From: Pseudonocardia autotrophica | GTDB lineage: Bacteria > Actinomycetota > Actinomycetes > Mycobacteriales > Pseudonocardiaceae | Reading direction: 5' to 3' | NCBI RefSeq assembly: GCF_000717175.1 | Contig: NZ_JNYD01000003.1 | Location: 1-64,000, forward strand | Length of the DNA: 64,000 nt | Shown: positions 8,905 to 17,864 of the stretch, one piece after another | Numbering within the stretch: the stretch's first letter is position 1 | Layout of the letters: every line of letters begins with the position of its first letter | Notes under the pieces: model-generated | The model's database searches: none | What the model saw: only the letters and a program-made list of their open reading frames with translations | What the model was told of the DNA's origin: nothing | Translations under genes and position numbers: made by a program

Positions 8905-8910
8905 CCACCC

Positions 8911-9110
8911 CGAAGCGGGAGGCCTTCGAGGAGGACGTCGCCGTGCTGGTCCGGCTGTTGCGGGGCGAGACCGTCAGCCACCGCACGCGCCGCGACACGC
9001 TTATCGACGCCCGCAGCCAGCTCGCCCCGTACGGGGACCGGCTCGACGTCGCGGACGCCGCGGTCGCCTCGCCGACCGGGGCCCGGGTGGTGGCGCGGCA
9101 CGCCCGGTCG
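8911..9110 (+). pseudogene. relic of a luciferase-like (LLM) flavin monooxygenase
   Basis: In the frame starting at 8911 the translation REAFEEDVAVLVRLLRGETV, then TLIDARSQLAPYG and VASPTGARVVARH, closely resembles an internal segment of LLM-class F420/FMN-dependent oxidoreductases. There is no start, the N-terminal barrel is missing, and the frame is lost after about 65 codons. It sits between the two convergent LuxR-type regulator genes. I read it as a decayed fragment left by a deletion or rearrangement. Confidence 0.6.
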
Positions 9111-9178
9111 CGGCACGGGGAGCTCGACCGCCGACACGCCGATGCCAGCGCCGGCGCGACGGCCCGGCACGCGGCGGA

Positions 9179-11785
9179 TCAGCTCGCGTCGGCGTCGGGA
9201 TCCGCGCCGGCGCGGGCGGCGGCCACGTGGTCGGCGGCCTCGCGGCGGCTCCCGACCCCGAGCTTGGCGAGGACGGCCGAGACGTGGTGGTCGACGGTGC
9301 GGATCGAGAGCACGAGCCGTTCGGCGATCTCGGTGTTGGTGCGGCCCTCGGCGACCAGCGCGAGGATCTCGGCCTGGCGCGGGGTCAGCCCGGCGGGGTG
9401 GGCCCGGGTCGCCGCCCGCGCGCCCCGCCGGACCTGCCGCACCCCGAGCCCGCGCAGGGCGCCGCGCACGCGCGCCGCCGCCGGACGGGCGCCGAGACCG
9501 TCGAGGATCTCGAGCGCCGCGGCCGCCCGCGCGGGGTCCCCCGTCGCGGCCAGCTCCAGCGCCCGCTCGTAGGGCGCGCCGATCGCCGCCCAGCCCTCCG
9601 CGGCCTCGAGCCGGTCCCCGCGCAGGGCGGCCAGGGTCTCGGGCGGGCAGCCCCGGAAGGGGACGACGGGCTCGCCCAGGCGGGCGAGGGCGCGCAGCAC
9701 GTCGGCGCGTTCCCGCTCCCGGCCCGGCCGGTCGGTGCGGGCGAGCAGGTCGCGGGCGGCGGCGACGTGCGCCGGGGCGGGCCGGCCGGCGAGCCAGGCG
9801 TGCTCCAGGGCCGCGGCGAGCACCGGGAGCAGTTGGAAGGCGCTGCCGGAGTCCTCGGTGTAGGCGAGGGCGTCGGCCAGCAGCCGCGGGGCGTCGTCGT
9901 CGCCGCGACGGACGGCGAGCAGGGCCAGCCCGGGCAGGCAGTAGCGCAGCAGCACCCCGCGGCCGCCGGACCGCTCCAGGATCGCCCGGTACTCCGCCTC
10001 CGCCGCGTCCCAGTCGCCCCGCAGGGCCCGCAGCCGCAACCGGTAGGAGCGGCAGGAGTGGTCGAAGAACGGGAAGTCCCGGCCGCGCCCGAACTCCTCC
10101 CGCTCGGCCAGCAGCGCGTCCATCTCGTCGTACCGGCCGCGCTGCCAGAGCGCGATCGCGGTGTTGAGGTACCCCATCATCGCGGCGTCCTGGTCGCCCG
10201 CCTCCCGGGCGAGGGCGAGGCCGCGGCGCGCCTCGGCGTACCCGTCCTCGTCGCCGAGCGCCATCCGCGCCCGGCCGCGGAACACCAGCGGCACCGGCGG
10301 TGTGCGCCCGTCCGCCCGCCGCGCGACGGCGACCGCCTCCTCCAGCGGCGGGAGCGCCTCGCCCTCCCGGTCCAGGTTGACGAGCAGGGTGCCCAGGTGG
10401 GTGAGGGCGAAGACCCGTTCCGGGCTGTCGCCGGCCTCGGTGAGCCCGGCCGCCCGCGTCGCCGACCGAAGGGCCGCGGCCGGCTGCTGGTCCGACCACT
10501 GCTGCACGGACAGCACGGCCAGCGCGTGCGCGAGCGCACGGGGATCGCCGTCCTCACGCAGCCGGACGGCCTCGGCCGCCGCCCGCACCCCCTCCCCGGC
10601 ACCGGCGTGGAACAGGGCCCACGAGTAGGCGTCCTGCACGGCCATCCGGGTCGGCTCGTCGAGCAGGTGCGCGACCCGCAGCACCTCCGCATAGAGCCGC
10701 GCGCCCTCCGTCTGCGCCCCGGCCCGGCAGGCCTGCGCGGCCGCCTCCGGCCCGTGCTCGGCCACCGCGCGCTCGTCGCCCGCGGCCACCGCGTGGTGCA
10801 CGACGCGCACGAGGTCGGGCTCGGGGGCGGCGAGCAGCGCGGCGACGACCCGGGCGTGGTGCCGCATGCGGCCCAGCACCGGCTGGGCTTCCTCGACGGC
10901 CCGGCGGGCCAGCTCGTGACGGAACGCGACGGCCGTCGGACGGACCTCGAGGATCCCGCGGCGTTCCGCCTCGGCGACCACGGTGAGGTCGTCGACCAGC
11001 GCCCGGGCCAGCGACAGCTCGACCTCCCCGGGCACCACGGCGAGCCGGTCCAGGGCCTCCCGGGCGGGATCGTCGAGCGTCCGGATCCGGGCCAGCACGG
11101 CGTCGACCACCGTGGCGGGCGGGAGGTCCGCCGGGGTCCCGGACGCGATCACCTCGCTGAGGAAGAAGGGGTTGCCGCCGGTGGAGCGGTGCAGCGCCGC
11201 GGGGTCGGCGCCCGTGCCCGCGCTGAGCCGCGCCACGGCCGCCGGCGACAGCGGCCGGGGGGTCAGGCGGCGGACCGCCGGCCCGGTGAGCGCGCCGAGC
11301 AGGGTCGGCAGGGCGTGTCCCGGCGGTGCCTCCCCGTCGCGGTAGGTGAGGACGAGCACCGCGGGCAGGTCGGGCACCCGGCGCCCGGCGTGCCGCAGCA
11401 CGTCGAGGGTCCCCTCGTCCGCCCAGTGCACGTCCTCGACCACCAGCACCGTCGGCGGGCCCGGCCCGGCCAGCTCCTCGACGACGGCGCCCATCACGGC
11501 CTCCCGGTCGCCCGTCCGCGCCGCCGCGGCGAGCGGGCCCGCGCCGGGGTCCCGCGCCGCGTCCCGCAGCGGGCCGAGCGGCCGCGGGGAGAACAGGTCG
11601 TCGCAGGCCCCGGCCAGCACCCGGGCGCGTGCGGAGACCCGGGCCGCGAACGCGCGGACCAGGCTGGTCTTGCCGATGCCGGCCTCGCCGGCCACCAGCA
11701 CGACCGAGCCGGCGCCGGAGGCCGCCCCCGCGACCGCCTCCTCCAGCGCCTCGAGCTCCGCCGCGCGCTCGAGGAGCGTCCCCAC
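9179..11785 (-). CDS. LuxR-family regulator with N-terminal AAA ATPase (LAL type), paralogue
   Basis: An 868-residue paralogue of the 6316-8904 protein. It has the same architecture: Walker A GEAGIGKTSLVRAF, Walker B VLVVEDVHWADEGTLDVL, a helical repeat middle and a C-terminal LuxR domain (LTPRQAEILALVAEGRTNTE to RTVDHHVSAVLAKLGVGSRR). The GTG at 11785 (VGTLLERAAEL) is chosen by alignment with the paralogue; an in-frame longer version would start at 11869. The pair is tail to tail with 274 bp between, so it looks like an inverted duplication that then diverged. Ligand and targets unknown. Confidence 0.88.
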   Translation of the reverse strand: MGTLLERAAELEALEEAVAGAASGAGSVVLVAGEAGIGKTSLVRAFAARVSARARVLAGACDDLFSPRPLGPLRDAARDPGAGPLAAAARTGDREAVMGAVVEELAGPGPPTVLVVEDVHWADEGTLDVLRHAGRRVPDLPAVLVLTYRDGEAPPGHALPTLLGALTGPAVRRLTPRPLSPAAVARLSAGTGADPAALHRSTGGNPFFLSEVIASGTPADLPPATVVDAVLARIRTLDDPAREALDRLAVVPGEVELSLARALVDDLTVVAEAERRGILEVRPTAVAFRHELARRAVEEAQPVLGRMRHHARVVAALLAAPEPDLVRVVHHAVAAGDERAVAEHGPEAAAQACRAGAQTEGARLYAEVLRVAHLLDEPTRMAVQDAYSWALFHAGAGEGVRAAAEAVRLREDGDPRALAHALAVLSVQQWSDQQPAAALRSATRAAGLTEAGDSPERVFALTHLGTLLVNLDREGEALPPLEEAVAVARRADGRTPPVPLVFRGRARMALGDEDGYAEARRGLALAREAGDQDAAMMGYLNTAIALWQRGRYDEMDALLAEREEFGRGRDFPFFDHSCRSYRLRLRALRGDWDAAEAEYRAILERSGGRGVLLRYCLPGLALLAVRRGDDDAPRLLADALAYTEDSGSAFQLLPVLAAALEHAWLAGRPAPAHVAAARDLLARTDRPGRERERADVLRALARLGEPVVPFRGCPPETLAALRGDRLEAAEGWAAIGAPYERALELAATGDPARAAAALEILDGLGARPAAARVRGALRGLGVRQVRRGARAATRAHPAGLTPRQAEILALVAEGRTNTEIAERLVLSIRTVDHHVSAVLAKLGVGSRREAADHVAAARAGADPDADAS

Positions 11786-11951
11786 CCGGCGATCGTGACA
11801 GCCCGGACGACCGGAGCGGAAGGCCCGCGGGGGACGGACGGGTGCGCGACGACACGATCCGCCCGGCACCCGCAGCCGTCGGGCAACCCCGACCGGTGGT
11901 TACGCTGGATCACGGCGCGTGCCACGGGGCCGCGGCGGAGGGAGTGCGCAG

Positions 11952-13562
11952 GTGGTGCAGGTCGGATCGGCCGAGCGGGTGGCGGGCGACGTGCTCGCGG
12001 AGGCCGGGCGGCGGCGGTCGTTCGCGGTCATCAGCCACCCCGACGCCGGCAAGTCCACGCTCACCGAGGCGCTCGCGCTGCACGCCGAGGTCATCGACTC
12101 GGCCGGCGCGGTGCACGGCAAGTCCGGCCGCAAGGGCGTCACCTCGGACTGGATGGAGATGGAGCGCCAGCGCGGCATCTCGGTGTCCAGTGCGGTGCTG
12201 CAGTTCGAGTACGGCGGCGCCGTGATCAACCTGCTCGACACCCCGGGCCACGGCGACTTCTCCGAGGACACCTACCGCGTGCTCGCGGCCGTCGACGCCG
12301 CGGTCATGCTGCTCGACGCCGCCAAGGGCCTCGAGCCGCAGACGTTGAAGCTGTTCGACGTCTGCCGCTCGCGCAAGATCCCCGTCCTCACCTTCGTGAA
12401 CAAGTGGGACCGGCCCGGGCGCGAGGCCCTCGAGCTGCTCGACGAGGTGGAGCAGACGATCGGGCTGCGACCGATGCCCGTCACCTGGCCGCTCGGCGTC
12501 GCGGGGGAGCTGCGCGGGCTGATCGAGGTCGCCACCGGCGAGTTCACCCGCTTCACCCGTGCCGCGGGCGGGGCCACCCGGGCCGCGGCCGAGGCGGTGC
12601 CCGCCGAGGTGATCGCGGCCGAGGAGCCGCAGTTCTGGTCCACCGCGCAGGACGAGCTGGCCCTGCTCGAGGAGATCGGCGCGCAGTTCGACGAGAAGGA
12701 CTTCCTGGCCGGCACCGCCACCCCCGTCCTGTTCGGCGCGGCGCTGTCGAACATCGGCGTCGCCCGGCTGCTCGACGCGCTGGTCGAGCTGGCCCCGCCG
12801 CCGTCGGAGCGCGAGGACGCCGAGGGCCGGCCGCGCGCGCTCGACGCCCCGCTGGCCGGGCTGGTCTTCAAGGTCCAGGCGGGCATGGACAAGGCGCACC
12901 GGGACCGGATGGCGTTCCTGCGGATCCACTCCGGCCGGTTCGAGCGCGGCATGGTGCTCACCCACGCCGCCACCGGCAAGCCGTTCGCCACGAAGTACGC
13001 GCAGTCCGTGTTCGGCAACCAGCGCACCACCGTCGAGGAGGCGTTCCCCGGCGACATCGTGGGCCTGGTCAACGCCAACGCCCTGCGGCCCGGCGACACC
13101 CTCTACGCCGCCGACCCGGTGCACTACCCGGCCATCCCCAGCTTCGCGCCCGAGCACTTCTCCGTCGCCCGCTGCGCCGACGCGGGCAAGAGCAAGCAGT
13201 TCCGCCGCGGCATCGAGCAGCTCGACGGCGAGGGCGTGATCCAGGTGCTGCGCTCCGACCGGCGCGGCGACCAGGCGCCGGTGCTCGCCGCCGTCGGACC
13301 CCTGCAGTTCGACGTCGTGGCCGCCCGGATGGCGTCCGAGTTCTCCGCCCCGATCACCCTCGAGCACCTGCCCTACCAGGTCGCCCGGGTCACGGACGAG
13401 GAGGGCGAGATCGCGCTGGCCCGCCAGTCCGAGTGCGAGGTGCTCGTGCGCAGCGACGGGGTGCGGCTGGCGGTGTTCAGCAACAAGTGGCGGATGGACG
13501 TCGTGATCCGGAAGTTCCCGGACGTCCGGTTCGAGCCGCTGCTCGCCGGCACCGTCGACTGA
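11952..13562 (+). CDS. prfC: peptide chain release factor 3
   Basis: A 536-residue translational GTPase that recycles RF1/RF2 from the ribosome. G1 is SHPDAGKST, G3 is DTPGHGDFSEDTYRVL and G4 is NKWDR; domains II and III follow with the RF3-typical QVLRSDRRGDQAPVLAAVGPLQFDVV. Length matches the family (about 530). The start is GTG 11952 (GTG 11955 also possible), with GGAGGG 8 nt upstream. A -10 candidate TACGCT lies at 11901-11906. It ends 7 bp before the lactone oxidase gene, so the two are likely co-transcribed. Confidence 0.95.
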   Translation: MVQVGSAERVAGDVLAEAGRRRSFAVISHPDAGKSTLTEALALHAEVIDSAGAVHGKSGRKGVTSDWMEMERQRGISVSSAVLQFEYGGAVINLLDTPGHGDFSEDTYRVLAAVDAAVMLLDAAKGLEPQTLKLFDVCRSRKIPVLTFVNKWDRPGREALELLDEVEQTIGLRPMPVTWPLGVAGELRGLIEVATGEFTRFTRAAGGATRAAAEAVPAEVIAAEEPQFWSTAQDELALLEEIGAQFDEKDFLAGTATPVLFGAALSNIGVARLLDALVELAPPPSEREDAEGRPRALDAPLAGLVFKVQAGMDKAHRDRMAFLRIHSGRFERGMVLTHAATGKPFATKYAQSVFGNQRTTVEEAFPGDIVGLVNANALRPGDTLYAADPVHYPAIPSFAPEHFSVARCADAGKSKQFRRGIEQLDGEGVIQVLRSDRRGDQAPVLAAVGPLQFDVVAARMASEFSAPITLEHLPYQVARVTDEEGEIALARQSECEVLVRSDGVRLAVFSNKWRMDVVIRKFPDVRFEPLLAGTVD

Positions 13563-13569
13563 GCGCGTC

Positions 13570-14862
13570 GTGACCTGGCGGAACTGGGCGGGCAACCAGC
13601 AGACCCGGCCCGTCCGGGTCGTCGAGGCGCACGACGCCGGCGAGGTCGCCTCGGCGGTCAAGGCCGCCGCGCGGGAGGGGCTGCGGGTCAAGGCGCTGGG
13701 CAGCGGCCACTCGTTCACCGGGATCGGCGTGCCCGACGGCGTCGCGGTGCGGCCGCCCGCCGGCCCCGGGCTCTCGCTCGACGGCGACCTCGTGACCGTG
13801 CCCGCGGGCCTGACGTTGCGCGCGCTCAACGCGCTGCTCTGGGAGCAGGGCCGGGCGCTGCCGAACCTGGGCGACATCGACGCGCAGACGATCTCGGGTG
13901 CGATCTCCACCGGCACGCACGGCACCGGCGCGACGTACCGGGGCATCGCCGCGCAGGTCCGGGGCCTGGAGATGGTCCTGGCCGACGGGTCGGTGCTGCG
14001 CTGCACCCCGGACGAGAACCCGGAGGTCCTGCACGCCGCCCGCGTCGGGCTGGGCGCGCTGGGCGTGCTCACCGCGGTGACCCTCGAGACCGTGCCGGCG
14101 TTCCGGCTGCACGCCGTGGAGCGGGCGCTGCCGCTGGCCGAGGTCCTCGACGGCCTCGACGAGCTCGCCGCCGCGAACGACCACGTCGAGTTCTACTGGT
14201 TCCCGCACACCGAGCTCGCCGTGCTCAAGCGGAACAACCGCACGGTGGCGGACGGGCCCCGACGCGGGCGGGCGACCGAGTGGGTCGGCGACCAGCTGCT
14301 CGGCAACGCCGGGTTCGCGGCCGTCTGCGGGCTGGGCGCGCGGGTCCCGACGCTGGTGCCCCGGCTGAACCGGCTGATGGCGGGGCGGATGGCCGCACCG
14401 GAGTACGTCGACCGCTCGTACCGGGTGTTCTGCAGCCCGCGGCGCGTGCGCTTCCTCGAGATGGAGTACGCGGTGCCGCGCGAGGCGCTGGGGGAGGCGT
14501 TCGCCGGGCTGCGGGCCGCCGCGGCGCGACACGGTGGGGACGTGACGGTGCCGGTGGAGGTGCGGGTCACCGCGGCCGACGACGTCCCCTTGTCGACGGC
14601 GTCGGGCCGCGACACCGCCTACCTCGCCGTGCACGTCGCGCGGGGCCGGCCGCACGAGGCGTACTTCGGGGCCGTCGAGTCGGTGATGACGGCGCTCGCC
14701 GGCCGACCGCACTGGGGCAAGCTGCACAGTCGCACGGCCGCCGAGCTGCGCCCGCTCTATCCCGGTTTCGACGCCTTCGTCGCCCTCCGGGACCGGCTCG
14801 ACCCCGAGGGCCGCTTCCGCAACGCCTATCTGGACCGTGTGCTGGGGGTTCCGGGCGCGTGA
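13570..14862 (+). CDS. FAD-linked sugar-1,4-lactone oxidase (D-arabinono-/L-gulono-lactone type)
   Basis: A 430-residue flavoprotein of the vanillyl-alcohol-oxidase fold. The N-terminal FAD domain has GSGHSFTGIGVPDG with His47 at the site used for covalent FAD attachment in lactone oxidases. The central region has QTISGAISTGTHGTG. The C-terminal ALO domain ends with the hallmark HWGKLH and FVALRDRLDPEGRF. Family enzymes oxidise aldono-1,4-lactones. The GTG start lies 7 bp after prfC, suggesting one transcript. The true substrate is not determined by sequence. Confidence 0.88.
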   Translation: MTWRNWAGNQQTRPVRVVEAHDAGEVASAVKAAAREGLRVKALGSGHSFTGIGVPDGVAVRPPAGPGLSLDGDLVTVPAGLTLRALNALLWEQGRALPNLGDIDAQTISGAISTGTHGTGATYRGIAAQVRGLEMVLADGSVLRCTPDENPEVLHAARVGLGALGVLTAVTLETVPAFRLHAVERALPLAEVLDGLDELAAANDHVEFYWFPHTELAVLKRNNRTVADGPRRGRATEWVGDQLLGNAGFAAVCGLGARVPTLVPRLNRLMAGRMAAPEYVDRSYRVFCSPRRVRFLEMEYAVPREALGEAFAGLRAAAARHGGDVTVPVEVRVTAADDVPLSTASGRDTAYLAVHVARGRPHEAYFGAVESVMTALAGRPHWGKLHSRTAAELRPLYPGFDAFVALRDRLDPEGRFRNAYLDRVLGVPGA

Positions 14863-14885
14863 GACGTGCGTCCGAAATTGAGATT

Positions 14886-14903
14886 CCCCTTGTTTTGTAG
14901 GGG
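14886..14903 (+). other. short hairpin between lactone oxidase and small membrane protein genes
   Basis: CCCCT-TGTTTTGT-AGGGG: a 5-bp stem with an 8-nt loop, in an unusually AT-rich patch for this genome. It could be a weak terminator of the prfC operon or part of the promoter region of the next gene. Confidence 0.35.
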
Positions 14904-14925
14904 CGCCGAGGGGTAGCAGTTAGAC

Positions 14926-15207
14926 ATGGCTAACGCGAGGCCGGCGGTCCGGGAGTTCCGGGTGCTCCGCCGGGCCTGCCTGGCACCGTCCGCCCGCCCC
15001 GTCCGACGAGTGCGGCGCCGCGTCGCCGAGCCCTCCGTCCGGCTCGCGGTGGTCGCCGCCGTGGTGATGGTCGTGCTGGCCGGCGGCCTCCTCGCCGCCG
15101 TCTCGGCCGGCGCCCCGCCCGCCCTCGTGCTGGGCCTCTGCGTCGCCGCCCTGCTCGTCCGGCCGCTGGCGGTGCTCCGCCACCGCCGCACCGCCGGCCG
15201 CCGCTGA
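14926..15207 (+). CDS. small membrane protein, unknown function
   Basis: A 93-residue protein with a strongly basic N-terminal 35 residues (many Arg), two hydrophobic segments (about residues 39-60 and 63-82) and a basic tail ending RHRRTAGRR. No family recognised. The ATG is preceded by TAGCAG plus 6 nt, a possible weak leaderless -10. The basic flanks suggest both ends face the cytoplasm. Confidence 0.6.
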   Translation: MANARPAVREFRVLRRACLAPSARPVRRVRRRVAEPSVRLAVVAAVVMVVLAGGLLAAVSAGAPPALVLGLCVAALLVRPLAVLRHRRTAGRR

Positions 15208-15208
15208 G

Positions 15209-15257
15209 GGCTGTCCCTCGCTGACGGCTGTCCTTCGCTGACGGCTCTCTCGCTGAG
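15209..15257. repeat. 17-bp tandem repeat between convergent genes
   Basis: GGCTGTCCCTCGCTGAC at 15209-15225, a one-mismatch copy at 15226-15242 and a shortened third copy at 15243-15257. It fills the gap between the stops of the small membrane protein and the SnoaL-like gene. Confidence 0.75.
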
Positions 15258-15260
15258 GAG

Positions 15261-15677
15261 CTACCCGAGCGGCGGCATCACGCCGCAGCGCTGCAGCCAG
15301 CCCAGCCAGTCCCCGAAGTGCCACACCTCGATCGGCGTGTCGCGGTACCAGTGGAGGACGTGCGCTCCGCTGCCCTCCGTGGCGAGGCCGGTGGGTGCCA
15401 GCGGCAGCAACGGTGACGCACCGGTGAAGGTCGCGGTGCAGCTCCACCGGGCGATGGTCGTGTCGCCGTCCCGCATCTCCTCGTGGATGGTCAGCGAGAA
15501 GTCGGGGAACGCCTGGTGGAAGCCGGTGATGAGCTGCTTCAGGCCCTCCCGGTCCATGTCGGGGAAAGGCGGGAGGTGGTAGGCGACGTCGGCGGGGAAG
15601 AGCTCGTCGACGACGTCGACCTTCCCCGTGCACCACGCGTCGCCGAAGCGGGAGAAGAAGCCGGTCTGCGAGGACAT
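15261..15677 (-). CDS. SnoaL-like / NTF2-fold protein (ester cyclase type)
   Basis: A 138-residue NTF2-fold protein. Typical features are the N-terminal helix FFSRFGDAWCTGKVDVVDELF, the segment LKQLITGFHQAFPDFSLTIHEEMRDGDTTIARWSCTATFTG (read in parts) and a C-terminal strand EVWHFGDWLG. Family members include polyketide cyclases and steroid isomerase-like proteins; this one has the SnoaL pattern, but catalytic identity cannot be stated. The ATG at 15677 is preceded by GGGAG at suitable distance. The upstream 370 bp contain only a repeat and the divergent pentapeptide gene. Confidence 0.75.
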   Translation of the reverse strand: MSSQTGFFSRFGDAWCTGKVDVVDELFPADVAYHLPPFPDMDREGLKQLITGFHQAFPDFSLTIHEEMRDGDTTIARWSCTATFTGASPLLPLAPTGLATEGSGAHVLHWYRDTPIEVWHFGDWLGWLQRCGVMPPLG

Positions 15678-16033
15678 GAACACTCCCTGTGGCTCGGGCG
15701 GTGGGCTTGCGGGCGGTGGGGCTGTGATCGTGGAGCCGGATGGTGGAGCCCGTGCGCCGGAGCCGTGCGGCGGTGGGGCGTGCGGCGGTGGGTCGTGTGG
15801 CGGTGGGTCGTGTGGCGGGGGTCGTGCGATGGAGCGAGGCGGTGGAGTCGTGGTGCGGGACGGTGGGTCCACCGGGCCGTGGTCGCCAGCCGGTGGCCCG
15901 CCGGGCCGTCCACCGTCCTCGCGCCGGTCGAGGCGGTCAAGGAGGCGGTCAAGGAGCCGGTCGGTCTCCGGCCTCTCCCACACCCGGGCCGGACCTGCAG
16001 GCGGGGGTGCCCGGTCCGTGCGCGGAGCCCCGG
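15678..16033. other. long intergenic region with low-complexity sequence
   Basis: About 360 bp between the divergent SnoaL-like and pentapeptide-repeat genes. The only clear structure is the G-rich tandem repeat at 15765-15823. An open frame on the minus strand gives a Pro/His-rich translation, which I take as a by-product of the repeat. Confidence 0.5.
15765..15823. repeat. 15-bp G-rich tandem repeat (4 units)
   Basis: Units GTGCGGCGGTGGGGC, GTGCGGCGGTGGGTC, GTGTGGCGGTGGGTC and a 14-nt GTGTGGCGGGGGTC follow head to tail. Regularly spaced G-runs could form a G-quadruplex on the plus strand. Confidence 0.8.
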
Positions 16034-16039
16034 TAGCGT
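16034..16039 (+). promoter_or_regulatory. leaderless-type -10 box for the pentapeptide gene
   Basis: TAGCGT followed by 6 nt and the GTG start at 16046, the spacing expected if transcription begins at the start codon. No ribosome binding site is visible. Confidence 0.55.
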
Positions 16040-16045
16040 CGCGAC

Positions 16046-16723
16046 GTGGCTCGCCGGACCCGCACGACCCGCACGACCAAGACCCGCCCCGACCCGCCCG
16101 ACCTGCCGTCGTCGTACGACCCGGCGACCGGGCCGCCCGAGGCCGGGGACCTGTGGGACGGGGTCGAGGCGGGGCCGGACGTGCTCTTCCCGGAGCACGT
16201 CGCGGACCTGCGGCTGCACGAGTGCCGGTTCTCCGGGGTCGATCTCGCGGGCCGGACGCTCAGCGGGCTGCACTGCCGCGACACCGAGTTCCACCGCTGC
16301 GACTTCTCCGGCGCGGTGCTCGACGACGCCGTGTTCACGCGCGTGACCTTCACGGACTGCCGGTTCACCGGCACCGAGCTGAACGGCGCGGGGCTGAACG
16401 ACGTCCGGATCTCCGGCTGCCGCGCGGACCTGGCCCGCTTCCGGATGGCGAAGGGCGCGTTCCTGCACGTCGAGGACACCTCGCTCCGCGGCGCCGACCT
16501 CTACCGCTTCACGGCCCAGGACTGCGCGTTCCTGCGCTGCGACCTCGGCGAGGCCTCGCTGGAGGACGCCCGGCTGGCCGGCACGGACCTGCACGGCTCG
16601 ACGGTCGACGACCTGCGCGGCCCGCTCGCCCTGCGCGGCTGCCGGATCGGCCCCGACCAGCTCGTGCCGGTCGGGGCCCTGCTCCTCGCGGCGCTGGGCG
16701 TCGAGATCACCGACCGGCGCTGA
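16046..16723 (+). CDS. pentapeptide-repeat protein
   Basis: A 225-residue protein. After a basic N-terminus (RRTRTTRTTKTRP) it carries pentapeptide repeats from about residue 55 to 195: CRFSGVDLAGRTLSGLHC, then repeated A(D/N/V)LxG-type units such as TELNGAGLND and ASLEDARLAGTDLHG. These form a right-handed square beta helix. Some relatives (MfpA, Qnr) mimic DNA and protect gyrase, but no specific match is claimed. The 3' end overlaps the convergent HTH gene by 17 bp. Confidence 0.85.
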   Translation: MARRTRTTRTTKTRPDPPDLPSSYDPATGPPEAGDLWDGVEAGPDVLFPEHVADLRLHECRFSGVDLAGRTLSGLHCRDTEFHRCDFSGAVLDDAVFTRVTFTDCRFTGTELNGAGLNDVRISGCRADLARFRMAKGAFLHVEDTSLRGADLYRFTAQDCAFLRCDLGEASLEDARLAGTDLHGSTVDDLRGPLALRGCRIGPDQLVPVGALLLAALGVEITDRR

Positions 16724-17081
16724 GGTCCCCGCCCCGCGGGCGCAGCGGCTCCTGCAGGATCGCCGACACCCGCTGCCGGCTCACCCCGAACAGCTTGCCG
16801 ATCCGGGTGATCGACACCTCCTCGCGGTGCAGCGCCCGCGCCTCCTCGCGGCGGAACCGCCCGCCGACGCTGCCGAGGTCGTCGAGCGCGCGGGTGACCG
16901 CCTCGACGACCAGCGGCCGCTCCTCCTGCGTGACGATGTCGTGCCAGCTCATGCCGTCGGCGCGCAGCCGCTCGAGCTGGTCGACGCGCCGGCGGGCCTC
17001 GGTGAGGTCGGCGAGCGTGCGGTCGAGCTGCGAGCCGAGCTCGCGCAGGGCGGTCACCGCGGGATCGGCCGGACCGGTCAC
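16707..17081 (-). CDS. small helix-turn-helix DNA-binding protein
   Basis: A 124-residue protein. An N-terminal coiled-coil-like helix (LDRTLADLTEARRRVDQLERL) and WHDIVTQEERPLV precede a C-terminal helix-turn-helix with VSITRIGKLFGVSRQRVSAIL. It is probably a regulator or nucleoid-associated protein. The GTG start overlaps the stop of the upstream FMN reductase gene by 4 bp (GTGA), so the two are coupled and may share a redox-related role. Confidence 0.7.
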   Translation of the reverse strand: MTGPADPAVTALRELGSQLDRTLADLTEARRRVDQLERLRADGMSWHDIVTQEERPLVVEAVTRALDDLGSVGGRFRREEARALHREEVSITRIGKLFGVSRQRVSAILQEPLRPRGGDLSAGR

Positions 17082-17575
17082 CGCAGGGCCATCAGGGCGG
17101 TGGCCACCGGCTTCCAGCGCTCGGCGTAGGCGTCGAGCTCCGGCGCCTCGGACCAGGTCGCGTCGATGAGGTAGAGGCCCGGGAGCGCGCAGGTGCCGCC
17201 CAGCTCGGAGAGCACCGGCTTGAGGGTCAGGTCGGGCGCCATCGCGTGCCCCGGCCCGGCGCCCAGCATCAGCGGCACGGCCACGACGTCCTGCAGCCCG
17301 GTGCCGCCCGCGAACTGGTCCAGGAAGAGCTTGAGCAGCCCGGTGTAGGTCGCCTTGAAGGTCGGGCTGGCGAACACGACCAGGGAGGACTCCTGCACCG
17401 ACTTGACGGCGGCCGCCACGGCCTCGTCACCCCAGCCGAGCAGGCCCGGGCCCAGCTCGACGAGGTCGATCACGTGGTCGGGCGCGGCGCCGGTGAGCTT
17501 CTCGGCCAGCGCGCTGCCGGCCTGGAGGGTGCGGCTGGCGGGCTTCGGGTTGCCGACGACGACGGTGACGGTCAC
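17078..17575 (-). CDS. NADPH-dependent FMN reductase family protein
   Basis: A 165-residue flavodoxin-like reductase. The N-terminus VVVGNPKPASRTLQAGSALA is the phosphate-binding loop of the family; VVFASPTFKATYTGLLKLFLD is the central conserved segment (P-T-F-K-A-T-Y-T-G). It reduces FMN with NAD(P)H, often feeding flavin monooxygenases. The GTG start at 17575 has GGAG about 6 nt upstream; a longer frame upstream has no such site. First gene of a two-gene operon with the HTH protein. Confidence 0.85.
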   Translation of the reverse strand: MTVTVVVGNPKPASRTLQAGSALAEKLTGAAPDHVIDLVELGPGLLGWGDEAVAAAVKSVQESSLVVFASPTFKATYTGLLKLFLDQFAGGTGLQDVVAVPLMLGAGPGHAMAPDLTLKPVLSELGGTCALPGLYLIDATWSEAPELDAYAERWKPVATALMALR

Positions 17576-17864
17576 GTGCGCTCCTGCTCTCGATCTCCGG
17601 GGGTCGGGGGCCAGCATCCCATCCCGGCCGCCCTCCCCGCCGCCCACCGATCCGTGGCGCACGTCCACCGCAGCGGTCCGCGCCGTCCCGGCACCAGCCC
17701 GAAGGCGCGCGCGCCCCCGGCACGGCCGGGGACCAGCGGCGTCGTTCCGGGGACCCCGGGTCACGACCTTCACCCACTCGTGGCCCCCAGGCGTGCACGG
17801 CCGTCACCCTTTTGAGACCGTGTGGGTGTCCGCCCCCAGTCCGCACGTATCTCGGGAGACGCAC

